From an uncultured Caballeronia sp. (GTDB taxonomy: Bacteria; Pseudomonadota; Gammaproteobacteria; Burkholderiales; Burkholderiaceae), in assembly GCA_940588625.1 (NCBI GenBank), contig CALNPU010000023.1:1-33184 (forward strand): 33,184 nt of DNA. Reading direction: 5' to 3'. Shown here one piece after another: positions 1 to 9,187 of this stretch; positions within the stretch are counted from its first letter, which is position 1, and each line of letters starts with the position of its first letter. Both the position numbers and the translations under genes were made by a program. The notes beneath the pieces were generated by a model, which saw only the letters and a list, made by a program, of their open reading frames with translations, was not told the origin of the DNA and made no database searches.

Positions 1-9
1 CCGCTTCAT
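1..9 (-). CDS. Possible start of a gene leaving the window on the left
   Basis: On the minus strand an ATG at 9-7 is preceded by a strong Shine-Dalgarno-like GGAGGAGGAG (about 23-14), four bases upstream of the start. Only three codons (Met-Lys-Arg) lie inside the window, so nothing can be said about the product. The ribosome-binding sequence forms one arm of the hairpin at 17-36, which could influence initiation. Confidence 0.4.
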
Positions 10-16
10 ATCGCTC

Positions 17-36
17 CTCCTCCGCTATCGGAGGAG
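17..36. other. Perfect 8-bp hairpin over a Shine-Dalgarno sequence
   Basis: The arm CTCCTCCG (17-24) and the arm CGGAGGAG (29-36) are perfect inverted repeats with a four-base loop. No T-run follows on either strand, so it does not look like a terminator. On the minus strand it lies just upstream of the ATG at position 9 and includes part of the GGAGGAG ribosome-binding site. It could sequester that site in the mRNA; this is an inference. Confidence 0.4.
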
Positions 37-95
37 AAATTCTAGCCGCTTTAAAAAAACCGTTTCTTGACACAACCCCTGGAACGAGCGCGGAC

Positions 96-816
96 ATGGA
101 CCGTCCAACGCTGCTGGTCAACGACGGCACGCTGTCACGAACGCCCGCTACCCAACCGCTGTCACGCGCGGCGCGCCTGCAGATCGAGGTGGCGCCCGAC
201 GGCTCGGTCTCGTTCGCCGACCAGGTGGAAGACGCCGGATTGAGCACGGGTCCTGAGCGTGCGAACCTGCTGCACGCGACCGTCGAACGCCGCAAGCAGA
301 TCGCCGATGCCCGCCTTCGGGCGACCGGCCTGCGCGGTGTGGCGACGCTGAGCGCCAACGACCTGAACGCAAGCAACGGCCCGCTGACCACCACGGATCA
401 ACGGCACCCTGGACAATGTCGTGTGGCCCACCGGAACGACCGCCCTCCCAGCGCTGACGAGCCTGTCGGGCGGGATCGCCATGCAGGTTGGGAACCTGCT
501 CGCCGAGCACGTGCGGACCCAGCCGTTCATGTGCACGGGAGGCGCATTCGATGAAGTCGCGCAAATCGAATTGCCGAAGACCGTTCAAGTCACCGGTGTC
601 CCGACCGATGCCAGTTTCACGAACGCGTTTTTCGATTATTCGTCACGCTATGTCTTCGACCCCGCGACGAACCTGATTCAGGCGGAGCGTCATCTGAAGG
701 CAAACTTCGGCAAGCAGGTTTGCACGCCTGCTGACATCACCGCCATGCGGCCGGTGTTGAAACGGATCGAACGGGACACGGATGTGCAGATCATCGTCAA
801 GGCGGCGCAGCCGTGA
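96..816 (+). pseudogene. DUF3857-type protein, C-terminal remnant, frameshifted
   Basis: Two reading frames (96 to about 400, then about 400 to 816) join into one coherent protein of about 240 residues. It resembles the C-terminal part of DUF3857-domain, transglutaminase-like secreted proteins of Burkholderia, with a conserved tail around VCTPADITAMRPVLKRIERD. The join needs removal of one extra G near 399, so a single-base insertion broke the gene. Family members are usually over 600 residues, so the N-terminal half is also missing; no matching coding sequence is seen to its left. No ribosome-binding site precedes the first ATG. The family's role is poorly known (periplasmic or exported). 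Being dead is well supported; the family name rests on recall of the motif. Confidence 0.6.
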
Positions 817-915
817 CCGGGCACGTTCGACCGGCGCGTAAATTTTCGTAATGGTGGCATGCGTGCCTGTAACCGGAATGTCGGGCAAGGCCGCTATGCT
901 GCGAAACTCGCATTC

Positions 916-2218
916 ATGAAGCGTTCCGATGCGCATGGCCAGGCCATGATGCCCCGAGAATCCAACGACACCCCCAAGCATCCGTCTGCGCCGGTTGATC
1001 GTTTGAGCGCGATCACATCGCCCGATCCGTTGGTTCACCGTACGCTCGCCGATGCATGCCGCCACGCCGGCGATGAACTTGGCGCGCTGGCCCATCTGAT
1101 CGCAGCCCATACCCTCGACGATGCGTATACGCCACCGGTTCGCCGGACGTCCGCACGAACGACCTGTGCGACTATTTCATGAAGGGTGACCACGCAGCCG
1201 CTGCGCGCTGGTACGAGCTCGTGCTGACGCTCGATCTGAACGTCGCCGTTGCGTGCCAGAACCTGGCCGCCATTCATGCCGGTGAGGGAAACACTGCGCT
1301 TGCCGAGGTTTATCGCGAGCGCGCTTATGGAATTCAGCGCGTTTTTGTCGAAGAGACGGCGGGCTGGACTCGCTCCGTCCTGATCCTGTGCCCGGGTAAC
1401 GTGCCGTTCGAGGCATTGTTGCCGGGCTTCAGGAACCGTCGTATCAAGTACGCAATTGACTACGCTGCCGACGACGAAGACGCGCAGCTCCCCTCCTTCG
1501 ATTTCGTGTTCAACGTGATCGGCGATCCGGATATTGCAGCGCCGCTTGGGGGCAGACTCGCGCGTTTTGAGGGGCAGTGTTCACGCCCGTTGCTCAATCC
1601 AAACGATGCAATCGCCCGGACTTCGTGGCATAAGCTGCCTGCGCTGCTCGACGGCCTTGATGACGTGCATACCGCACCGTGCGTGAGGTATGAAGGACCA
1701 AGCGAAGGACAGAGCATTGGGGCACTCGCTTCGCTGCTCGCCGATCACGCCGTTACGTTTTCGCTGCTGGCCCGGCCTGTTACTGCTCACGGTGGCGACG
1801 GCTTGGTTCTGTGCGACAGCATCGAAGCACTTGAAAGCCGGTTATCGACGCAATCAGGCGCCCAGTACCTCACAGCATTTCGCGATTGCCAGGCCGCCGA
1901 CGGCTTCTACCGCAAGTACCGCGTGATCTACGTCGACCGTCAGCCGCTTCCTTATCATCTCGTGATCTCGCCACACTGGATCGCGCATTATTTTTCCGCC
2001 GATATGGAAAGCCACGCCTGGAAACTCGCCGAGGAACTGCTCTTCCTGCAAGACCCGAGTGCGGCCCTCGGCGAGCACGTAATGAACGCCATTACGGCTA
2101 TTGGCCAGCGGCTCGATCTGGACTACGGCGGCATCGACTTCACGCTTCTGCCTGACGGTCAGGTGTGTTCGTGTTCGAAGCCAACGCGCCCATGCTGGCG
2201 CACCGGACGGCGGGCTGA
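916..2218 (+). pseudogene. TPR / ATP-grasp-like protein, frameshifted twice
   Basis: The corrected protein is about 430 residues. It has a short tetratricopeptide-like N-terminus (ADACRHAGDELGALAHL, then GDHAAAARWYELVLTLDLNVAVACQNLAAIH) and a C-terminal part with ATP-grasp character: a DDVHTAPCVRYEG linker, then DYGGIDFTLLPDG followed by VFVFEANAPMLAHR, where Asp, Glu and Asn of the metal site would lie. Both frameshifts are 2-bp tandem duplications: TATA at 1126-1129, where TA is expected, and GTGT at 2163-2166, where GT is expected. The restored frame stops at 2216-2218, probably earlier than in intact homologues. The stop abuts the ATG of the SerC-like remnant at 2219, so the two were co-transcribed. 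The substrate is unknown. The start at 916 is uncertain; ATGs at 946 and 949 are alternatives. Confidence 0.6.
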
Positions 2219-3322
2219 ATGAACAAGACCATGAACTTCTCCGGCGGACCGGGCGCGTTACTGGCCTCGGTGCTGCGCGAAACGAGCATTGCAATCGATG
2301 CGTTGCCCGAGACGGGTTTGTCGGTGCTGGGAATGAGCCATCGATCCGACTGGTTCCGCGGCGTCCTCGATGAAGCCTAGCGCAACCTGCGTGTTTTGCT
2401 CGATATCCCCGGCAACTACCATGTGTTGTTCATGCAGGGCGGCAGCAGCCTGCAGTTCTCCATGCTGCCGATGAACTTCCTGCGCGGCAGCGGCAAGCAT
2501 GCCGAGTACATCGTGTCGGCTTACGCGCCAAGGCGCCGGTCGAAGCGCGGCACGAAGGGAGGGACGACAAGCGTAGTGTGGGACGGCAGCGCAGAGGGGT
2601 ATCGCCGTTTGCCTGCGCCGGACGAACTGCATCTGGCACCGGACGCAGCCTACCTGCATTACGTGTCCAACGAGACAGGCGAAGGGCTGGAATTTGCGGA
2701 CATTCCATGGCTGCATGAGGTGCCACTGGTCTGCGACATGTGTCGCAATCTGCCTGGCTGCGCCGCTCGATATCGACCGTTACGCAATGATCTATGCGCA
2801 CGCGCAGAAGAACCTCGGACCGACCGGTGTCACCGTGGTGATCCTGCGCGATGAATTCGCTCGCTCAACGGGCCACGCATGCGTTGCCGACCCTGCTTGA
2901 TTATCGAACCCATATTCAGCGAGTTCGGTGTACAACACGCCGCTGGTCGCCATCTATGCTATTGCTATGTATTGATGCTCGTGACGCGCTGGCTGCGCGA
3001 CGAAATAGGCGGCGTGGAAAACATGGCGGCGATCAACCGCGCGAAATCGGCCCAGCTGTATCGTGCGCTCGATGCCGAGCCGGATTTCTATCGCGTGCAT
3101 GGCGAGCGCGCTTGCCGCTCGACCATGAACGTCGCTTTCCGTCTACCCGATGCAGCCACGGAAGCGCAGCTCATCAATGACGCCCGTCGCGACGGGTTGC
3201 ATGGCCTGGAAGGACACCGGTCGATAGGCGGCCTGCGGGCTTCGCTATACAACGCGGTGACGCCCGAAGCAGTGGCGGTGTTGACGGAGTGGCTGGGCGA
3301 ATTTCGTCGGGTGCGAGGTTAG
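2219..3322 (+). pseudogene. SerC-like phosphoserine aminotransferase, heavily degraded
   Basis: Pieces in different frames together rebuild a class V, PLP-dependent aminotransferase of the SerC family (3-phosphohydroxypyruvate to phosphoserine in serine synthesis). Visible landmarks are the N-terminal [51 protein letters not shown], the PLP-lysine region [17 protein letters not shown] and the tail GLHGLEGHRSIGGLRASLYN. Lesions are an in-frame TAG at 2378-2380, two compensating frameshifts at about 2525 and 2567, another near 2750, and at least two between 2870 and 2970. It directly follows the TPR/ATP-grasp remnant. Because it does not sit in the usual serC-pheA-aroA neighbourhood, it was probably a second copy with a specialised role. 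Identification of the family is firm; its original role is not known. Confidence 0.8.
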
Positions 3323-3359
3323 GCGACCCAGGTTCGACTGGCCGCGTTGTTCGTGCTCG

Positions 3360-4161
3360 TCATGGCGCGGCGAACAGCCAGTCGAGAAAGACGGTGAGTT
3401 CCCCATCATCCGGCGCATCCCGATACAGGCAATGAAACGGCGGCCCTTCCAGCTCGACCTCGGACCTCGGGAAAGAGCGCAACGAGCCTCTCTATATCCG
3501 CGCTCACCACGGCACATGCGACGCTAGCGCAATGCCCAGACCCGTTGCGGCCTGCACCAGCAAGAAAAACTGTTCGAAGTAAGGCCCCGCCCAGCGATCT
3601 CGCTGATCGGTTACGCCTGCGGTTATGGAACCACCACTGCCACGCATCAGGGAGGCCCGAATAGTGAAGCAGGCGTGCACGGGCCAGATCGGCGGGGATA
3701 CGCAGTCCCAATCGGTCACGCAGGTCCGGCGAGCACACCGGCACCGCTCGATTCGCGACCAGGCGCCGCGACACGAAACCGGAACGCCGCAGGTCGGGAT
3801 GATTGCGCCGGATGATCGCATCGTGCGATTCGTCGAACCCACCCACGCCCATGTCCGGCGAGGTCACGATCTGCACATCGATACCCGCATGCTGCGCATG
3901 AAAATCCGCCAGGCGTGGGATCAGCCAGCCATGCGCAAACAACGCCGACGTGTTGACCAGGATCGCACGGCTCACGGTTTCAAGCGCGCGGCCATTGCGT
4001 TCGAAGAGTTTCTGGCCGAGATAATCCTCCAGCACGCGGATCTGCTGGGTAATGACGCTGTGCGTTACGCAAAGCTCATCGGCGGCTTTGGCAAGACTCT
4101 CTTCAGACGGCCCGGCGGCTTCGAAACTGCGCAGAGCATTCAGCGGCGGTAAACGGCGCAT
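3360..4161 (-). pseudogene. LysR-family (GcvA-like) transcriptional regulator, broken
   Basis: The N-terminus MRRLPPLNALRSFEAA followed by SLAKAADELCVTHSVITQQI and LEDYLGQKLFERNGR is the winged helix-turn-helix of a GcvA-type LysR regulator. The effector-binding part is recognisable (WLIPRLADFHAQHAGIDVQIVTS, DAIIRR, PDAWQWWF). About 30 residues between the DNA-binding domain and the effector domain are missing. Frameshifts near 3620 and 3520 move the frame; the true C-terminus (FHCLYRDAPDDGELTVFLDW) reads in another frame to a stop at 3360-3362. The ATG at 4161 fits the family start better than the TTG at 4179. LysR regulators commonly control a divergent neighbour; here the divergent neighbour is the broken lipoprotein at 4290. 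Confidence 0.75.
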
Positions 4162-4289
4162 GAGATCCCTCAAATCCAAGTATTTCTTGCAGTTCCAGCA
4201 AAATCTTTCAGTTGAGGAAACCGCTCCGGGCTAACTAGGATAGCGCTTGCCCTTAACAGCTCTTCAACAGCGAATAGTTCGCCTCCTGC

Positions 4290-4945
4290 ATGACATATCG
4301 CATCGAAACCCGCTGTTCGCGTCGTCTTCGAACAAGCGCACGCTGCACGATAAGCGGCGTGCTCGCTTCGCTGCTGCTGTCACTCGCGACTTGCAATACC
4401 CCCGATCCGAATGAGCGCGTCACGGGTTCGGGAGGAACCGCTGTCAAATACACAGTTCGCGTCAGACGACCATGGATTTTACCGCCGCCGAGCAAAGCAC
4501 ATTCGTTGCGATCCGTGATCGCGGGTTCCCGAATGTGTCCGTGGTGCAGGCACTGCGCGCCGTCGAAAGCGCGTTGACTGCGAACTGCTATGGACGCTGA
4601 CCATAGAAAACGACACGGGCCTGGTCCAGGGCTCCCACAGTGAAGTACTCGTTCCAACGTGGCGCGAAGTTTTGCGCAGGGTATTGAAGACCCGCGTTGG
4701 CTTCTTGCCGGCAAAACCGGACCATCAGAACACGACGGCATTTGTCACCGTGGTCCCCCTACACGGGCCCGGGCGTTCTCGTACGCGTTCGTTTCGACAA
4801 CACCGTCTGGGACAGCGGCAGTGACTCCAAAACCAAGATCGTTCTGACGAAGGAAACCTACGACGATTTTTTCTCGCGCGTGAAACATGACCTGGACGCA
4901 CCGGTGATTCCGCCGCCAAAGGGTGGTCAATACTTATCGAAGTAG
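4290..4945 (+). pseudogene. Unidentified lipoprotein-like gene, three frameshifts
   Basis: A coherent protein of about 215 residues can be read by switching frames near 4455-4470, 4585-4590 and 4770. It begins with a basic segment and hydrophobic stretch ending LLLSLATC, which resembles a lipoprotein signal with the modified cysteine. It continues with FTAAEQSTFVAIRDRGFP and VVQALRAVESALTANCE, then LWTLTIENDTGLVQGSHSEV, and ends with FDNTVWDSGSDSKTKIVL and TYDDFFSRVKHDL. I do not recognise the family. A small envelope lipoprotein is the best description. That the frames belong together is inferred from their end-to-end fit and protein-like composition. Confidence 0.45.
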
Positions 4946-4969
4946 CCTTTCCCGCTTGGCTAAGCTTCG

Positions 4970-5793
4970 CTAAAGGCCCTTGAACCTGTCGGCGTAAAGA
5001 CGACGGCTCACGCTCAACTTATCGGTGTGGCCACGCAGCGTCAGCGTGAGTTTTCCGCTGTCATCGCGTAACGTAGTGGCGATGCCACACCGTACGATCG
5101 TGCTGCGGTGAACCTGCCAGAAACACTCCGGATCAAGTTGCAATTGCAGTTCACGCAGCGAGATCCTGATCAGATGCTCGCGTTCAGCCGTGACCATCCG
5201 TACGTGTACGTATTTGTCGGCAGCCTCGAAGTACAGCACGTCCGCTATGGGCACCATGGTGATGGTATTGCCGACACTCGCCTGGATCAGCCGCAGCGGG
5301 CTTACGGTCGGCGGTTTGGCCTGCGGTCCTGCGGCGTCGGCATGCAATAGTTCGCGCAACGTATGAATGGCAGCTTCCAACGACGGATCAGCCGCCTGCG
5401 ATTGCGTCCTCTGCCGTAACGCGGCTTGCAGACGCGCGCAGGTTTTTTCCGGCGATCGGGCTGCACGGGCTTCAGCACAGTCGACCGCCGCGTGTTCGAA
5501 TGCATGCAGCGCGTATTGATCGTAGGCGGTCACAAACACCAGCAACGGAAACGGTTTGGCGAGATCTGGCCAGTCTTCGGCAAACGCCTGCGCGACCTCC
5601 AGCCCCGTCATACCGGGCATACGAATGTCGAGGAGAAGCACGTCGAGTTGCAGCGCGAGGCTTTGCTCGACCGCGGCCTCACCGTCGGCCACACTCGCGA
5701 CGCAATGCAGGTCCGACATAACTGGGCCTGCAGGTCTGCCGCCAGCAAAGCTTCGTCTTCAGCAATCGGTACGGTAGCTTTTATGATGGGCAC
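4970..5793 (-). pseudogene. LytTR-type response regulator, frameshifted
   Basis: Receiver domain plus LytTR DNA-binding domain, the output half of a LytS/LytR-type two-component system. Visible are VPIAEDEALLAADLQAQL (acidic pocket), LDVLLLDIRMPGMTGLEVA (phospho-acceptor Asp), LLVFVTAYDQYALHAFEHAAVD and, in another frame, the conserved VLKPVQPDR. The C-terminal half has ADVLYFEAADKYVHV, LIRISLRELQLQLDP and FWQVHRSTIV, which are LytTR hallmarks. Frameshifts lie near 5723 and as a compensating pair near 5480 and 5450. The start is probably the GTG at 5793, 38 bp after the kinase stop; a TTG at 5835 overlapping the kinase stop is possible. The paired kinase is also dead. Confidence 0.75.
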
Positions 5794-5831
5794 AGAATGG
5801 TCGGTAGTCGGAATCAACTCAGCGCTTGGAA

Positions 5832-6940
5832 TCAAGATACAGGAAGGCGCACGATAGCCAGGGTACCGCCTTCGTCGTCGCTTGCGGCAACGAGTTCAAG
5901 CGACGCGATTTTACCGTACAGCGCGGCAAGCCGTTCACGAACCTGCTGGATCCCGAAACGGCTGCCGCCGGGCGGCAAAGCACCAAGACCCGTACCGCCG
6001 ATACTGATTGATACTCGCCCCCGTATCGCGGACGCTGAGCACGAGCGTGCCGCCTTCACGCTGTGCGCTCACCCTGATCCAGCCGCCTGCAACCGTGGGT
6101 TCAAATCCATGCTTGATGGCGTTTTCGACCAGAAGTTGCAGCAGCAGCGGCAGCACCGACAACCCCGCGAGGTCATCGGGCAAATCAAGCCGCCTGCTCA
6201 GGCGGTTTCCTATGCGGGTCTGCATCAACTCGAGATAGTCGCCAATACGCGCAAACTCAGCGGACAACGAATGTGATCCCAATCCCGAGCGCGAAGCGTC
6301 AAGCGTCGCGCGCAGAAACGCAATCAGACGGTCGAGCATAGCCTGGGCACGCGGCGGGTCTTGCGCAATCAGCACTCGCAGGTTGGCCAGCGTGTTGAAC
6401 AACATGTGCGGTTCAAGCTGCGACTCCAGCAGCTTGAGCTTGCTCTCGGCGGCGCTTCGCAGCGCGGCCTCGGTGTGCGTTTCCATCGCGGCCATGCGGC
6501 CTCGGGCATAAAAGAAATACGTGATGCCCAGCGACAACACAAACACGCCGGTCATGCTCAGCAACACTGCCCGGGGATTGTCCATGAGCGTGACCGGTGC
6601 GTGCTGCACGCCGGCCAGCAGATCGCCGAGCATATGCGCGGCGACGTAACCCGCTACACCCGACACAACGACCCACGGAGCCATCAATCCCCAGCCGGGC
6701 CAGGTTTCGCTGGACCTCCAGGTTATCGGGGGAACGCTTGCGAATCAGCGAGGCCAGGCCATAGGAGCTTATCTCGATCAACCCCTGGATTAACAGCGTG
6801 CTGCAAAGCGAATAAATCAGGTTGGCGGCAAATGAATCGCGATTCATCACGTAGAAGAACACAGTGGTCGCCACCGATATCGCGATAAAGATCCGCAGTT
6901 CGCGCCATAGCCAGTGCAGGGTGTAATGAGCGTGACGCAT
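5832..6940 (-). pseudogene. LytS/YehU-type sensor histidine kinase, frameshifted
   Basis: The corrected protein is about 365 residues with four likely membrane segments in the first 150 residues (for example FIAISVATTVFFYVM, LIYSLCSTLLIQGLIE and VLLSMTGVFVLSLGITYFF). A His_kinase (PF06580) core follows: LKLLESQLEPHMLFNTLANL carries the phospho-accepting His, LLQLLVENAIKHGFEP is the N box, and VRDTGA followed by GGTGLG in another frame is the ATP-lid region. The frame breaks near 6700, between the first membrane part and MAPWVVVSGVAG, and near 6008 inside the ATP-binding domain. The ATG at 6940 starts MRHAHYTLHWLWRELR. It was transcribed with the LytTR regulator just downstream. Confidence 0.75.
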
Positions 6941-6968
6941 TCAGTAGGCGTTGGTGGTGTGCGGTGAT

Positions 6969-7110
6969 TCAGGCTCGGCTTGCGCCGTCTGGTTGTTCGG
7001 TGGTCCGCGCCCGCAGCTCGGCAGTGGTATTGCTTTCGCCGCTTGGCGCGCAGCCGGGAGGCTTGAACACGTATCCGAGGATCGCGGACACACTGCGCAC
7101 GCCGCCAGAT
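6969..7110 (-). pseudogene. Possible sterol desaturase / fatty-acid hydroxylase C-terminal remnant
   Basis: One minus-strand frame reads SVSAILGYVFKPPGCAPSGE, then SNTTAELRAR, then a stop at 6971-6969. The pattern Y-x-F-x-PPG-x-x-x-x-GE followed by a polar, Ala/Arg-rich tail is like the C-terminus of bacterial sterol desaturase family proteins. No catalytic histidine clusters are found upstream, so at most about 45 residues survive. The assignment rests on a short motif. Confidence 0.3.
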
Positions 7111-7286
7111 CACGTTGCAGATCGACCCATTGCGCGGATTCTACGCGTAGCGGGTTCTAGCGGGTGATCGGATGCGCTAGCCCATGGCGGCACGGCAGTT
7201 CGTCTGCGCTCCCGGCGATGTCGCGATTGCCGGTTCGTGCGTTGTGCGAATAGCCGGCATAGGAGCATACGGCACGCTTGAGTCGC

Positions 7287-7784
7287 TCAATAAGCCATGC
7301 TGGACGACTGGGCCTGCCGGGCGATGCGCCACATCGCAAAGCCGCGTGCGAGGAAGATGCCGCTAAAAGCGCCGTACGCCAAACTCACCGATACCGCGAA
7401 CAGCCTGTAGATGGGGATGCATCGCCAGCACGACGTTGGCGCCGAACTTGATGATGAACAGGCCTAGGATCAGCATGAGCGGAACCCAGCTTTCGGGCAC
7501 AAGCAGGCGCTGCTCGCAAGCCAGCGGACCTTGCTGCCGACACCGGCGGCATGCGACATCCTGAGAACCACGAGCACTGCCGCCCACGCAACCAGCGCGA
7601 TGGACTGCGCCGCGAAGAGTGACACAACGCCATAAAAAGAGAGTGCGGCTATCACGATGGGAATTGCCGTCGCGGCGCGCAGCGTCTTGTGCCATGGTTG
7701 CGTTTGCGAGACGCCGAGGGAAATCACGGTCGCGAGCAGCCACCAGACCCAGTGCGGTGTGTTCTGAAGAATGCTGATGAGCAT
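7287..7784 (-). pseudogene. DUF6622-like small membrane protein, frameshifted
   Basis: Starting with ATG at 7784, the sequence MLISILQNTPHWVWWLLATV and VSQTQPWHKTLRAAT matches the start of small four-helix membrane proteins annotated DUF6622 in Burkholderia; function unknown. Hydrophobic segments follow (IVIAALSFYGVVSLFA, LVAWAAVLVVL). A one-base deletion near 7519 shifts the frame into EQRLLVPESWVPLMLILGLF and LAMHPHL. A second indel near 7408 shifts it again into SLAYGAFSGIFLARGFAMWR, which ends at 7289-7287. The rebuilt length of about 165 residues is what the family would give. The family name is from memory of the N-terminal motif. Confidence 0.5.
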
Positions 7785-8118
7785 GATGATCGTTCTTATC
7801 CGTAGGGAGGAGATTTCGATGATGCTCATGGTCGGCGTTCGCCTCGCACGTCGCGAGCGGTTTGCGACGGGACGACACATCGCGCCGTGAAACGCTTGCG
7901 GCGAGGCGCGAGTGGGGGAGAAGACCGAACATCGGTCAATGGCCTTCGATTGGCCGCGGCGCATCTATGCGAAGACCGAAAGCCGATTGCAATCAACTCA
8001 CTTAGCTCGCTCCAGACAGATGTCTCTCGTGAAGCGGCACCCCCCGTATTCACGTCCTATGATGATAGTCGGGCGAAGCTAATGACCGCACCCGCCCGCC
8101 TGATCCGGGGAGGCCGGC
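7785..8118. other. Gap of about 330 bp with a small palindrome, no gene recognised
   Basis: No coherent protein could be assembled in any frame. The stretch contains the palindrome GACCGA-aca-TCGGTC at 7923-7937 and a direct repeat of GAAGACCGAA (starting at 7920 and again near 7970). These could be an old operator between the divergent DUF6622 and hydrolase genes. Just before 8119 there is a good ribosome-binding site (GGGGAGG at about 8107-8113) for the hydrolase remnant. Confidence 0.3.
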
Positions 8119-9004
8119 ATGACACGTATGTTGAGCGCTTTCATCGTGGCGATACTGCTGCTCGGGTGCACCTCGACGCCTAAGGTCTGGGAAGAAACAC
8201 CGCCGCTTCGCGTCAATTACCTCGCCTACCCGGTCGACTGGAATGGCAGGACGATCATGATCGGCGCTCGCCTGCAAGTCCCGGTCGGCATGCCCGGCAA
8301 GTTGCCCGCCGTCATCCTGATGCACGGAATGTCCGGCCTCAGTTTCAGTTATCGCGGGGTGTAGTGTATTACGCGGCCGCGCTCAACCGTGCAGGCATCG
8401 CCACACTCAATCGATCAATGGGGCGGCCGCGGGTTACCTGGCGGCGCTTCCAGCCGGCCCAAAGCGCTCGGCGACAATCTGCCCGATATCGCCAGCGCTT
8501 ATCGTCTGCTGGTTACACGCCCGGAAATCGACGCATCGCAGATCGGCCTCATGGGCAATTCCATGGGCGGCGTAGAAACCCTGCTCAGATGACCCACCGT
8601 CATAGCGACGCGCTACTGGGTCCCCTGACGCGCACATGCAAGCGGCGGTTGTGTTCTACCCCGTTTGCTGGTTCTTCAACCACGTGCCGGGCGCTGACCT
8701 GGCGAACTTCGTCGATGCACCCATCCGGATCTTCGCCGGCACTGCGGATGACTACGACGGAGGACAGGCCGCCTGCTAAGCCCTGGTTCATGAACTTGCA
8801 CCGGCAGACGCGGCGCATGTATCGGTGCGTGCTTTTCCGGGTGCGACGCATGAATTCGATGTGTTCGACGGTCCCCACGAATTCAACGATCCCGGCGCCA
8901 ACCGGCGTCAGGGCGGAATCATTCATGTTCGTCCAGACCCCGAAGCGCGTGAGCAGGCGCGCGATGACATGATTCAGTTTTTTACAACCGCCTTTAAACG
9001 CTGA
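8119..9004 (+). pseudogene. Dienelactone-hydrolase-like lipoprotein, multiply broken
   Basis: The protein starts with a lipoprotein signal (MTRMLSAFIVAILLLGCTST, cysteine after LLG) and a strong GGGGAGG ribosome-binding site. The corrected sequence is an alpha/beta hydrolase of the dienelactone hydrolase family: PAVILMHGMSG, ATLEIDQWGGRGLPGG, the nucleophile elbow GLMGNSMGG (Ser), FAGTADDYDGGQ (Asp) and FPGATHEFDVF (His). The first lesion is a 5-bp tandem duplication, GTGTA twice at 8359-8368, creating a TAG. More indels lie near 8405, 8587 and 8627, and an in-frame TAA replaces a probable CAA at 8777-8779. All three catalytic residues are still encoded but in different frames. It was probably an exported or membrane-anchored esterase. 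Confidence 0.75.
8359..8368 (+). repeat. Perfect 5-bp tandem duplication that breaks the hydrolase
   Basis: GTGTA occurs twice, creating an in-frame TAG and a frameshift. Removing one copy restores SYRGVYYAAALNRAGIATL, the expected hydrolase sequence. Confidence 0.9.
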
Positions 9005-9026
9005 TTGGCCGGACTTGAAAATGACA

Positions 9027-9064
9027 ACGGCCCGCCGGGCAAAAGCCTGGCGGGCCGTCTTTTT
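9027..9064 (+). terminator. Rho-independent terminator after the hydrolase remnant
   Basis: The arms ACGGCCCGCCGGGC (9027-9040) and GCCTGGCGGGCCGT (9045-9058) pair with a single G-T wobble around a four-base loop and are followed by a T5 run at 9060-9064. It lies between the convergent hydrolase remnant and sodB. It faces the plus direction; the reverse direction lacks a T-run. Confidence 0.85.
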
Positions 9065-9187
9065 GAACTGGTGAAACATGGCAAAGGCCGATCCGGCAAA
9101 TCCGGGCGATGGCACCAGCCAACCTCAAGCATTTAACGCTCTATCGCCCAGCCGGATATGCACTTCACCGTCACCAACCAGGAAACC

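Noticed and set aside
90-9004. All frameshifts being sequencing errors
   Set aside because: Nonsense codons, missense changes at cluster cysteines, large internal deletions and perfect 5-16 bp duplications are not typical read errors, and the core genes nearby are clean. Single-base cases (15600, 15888, 16884, 26184) remain open to this.
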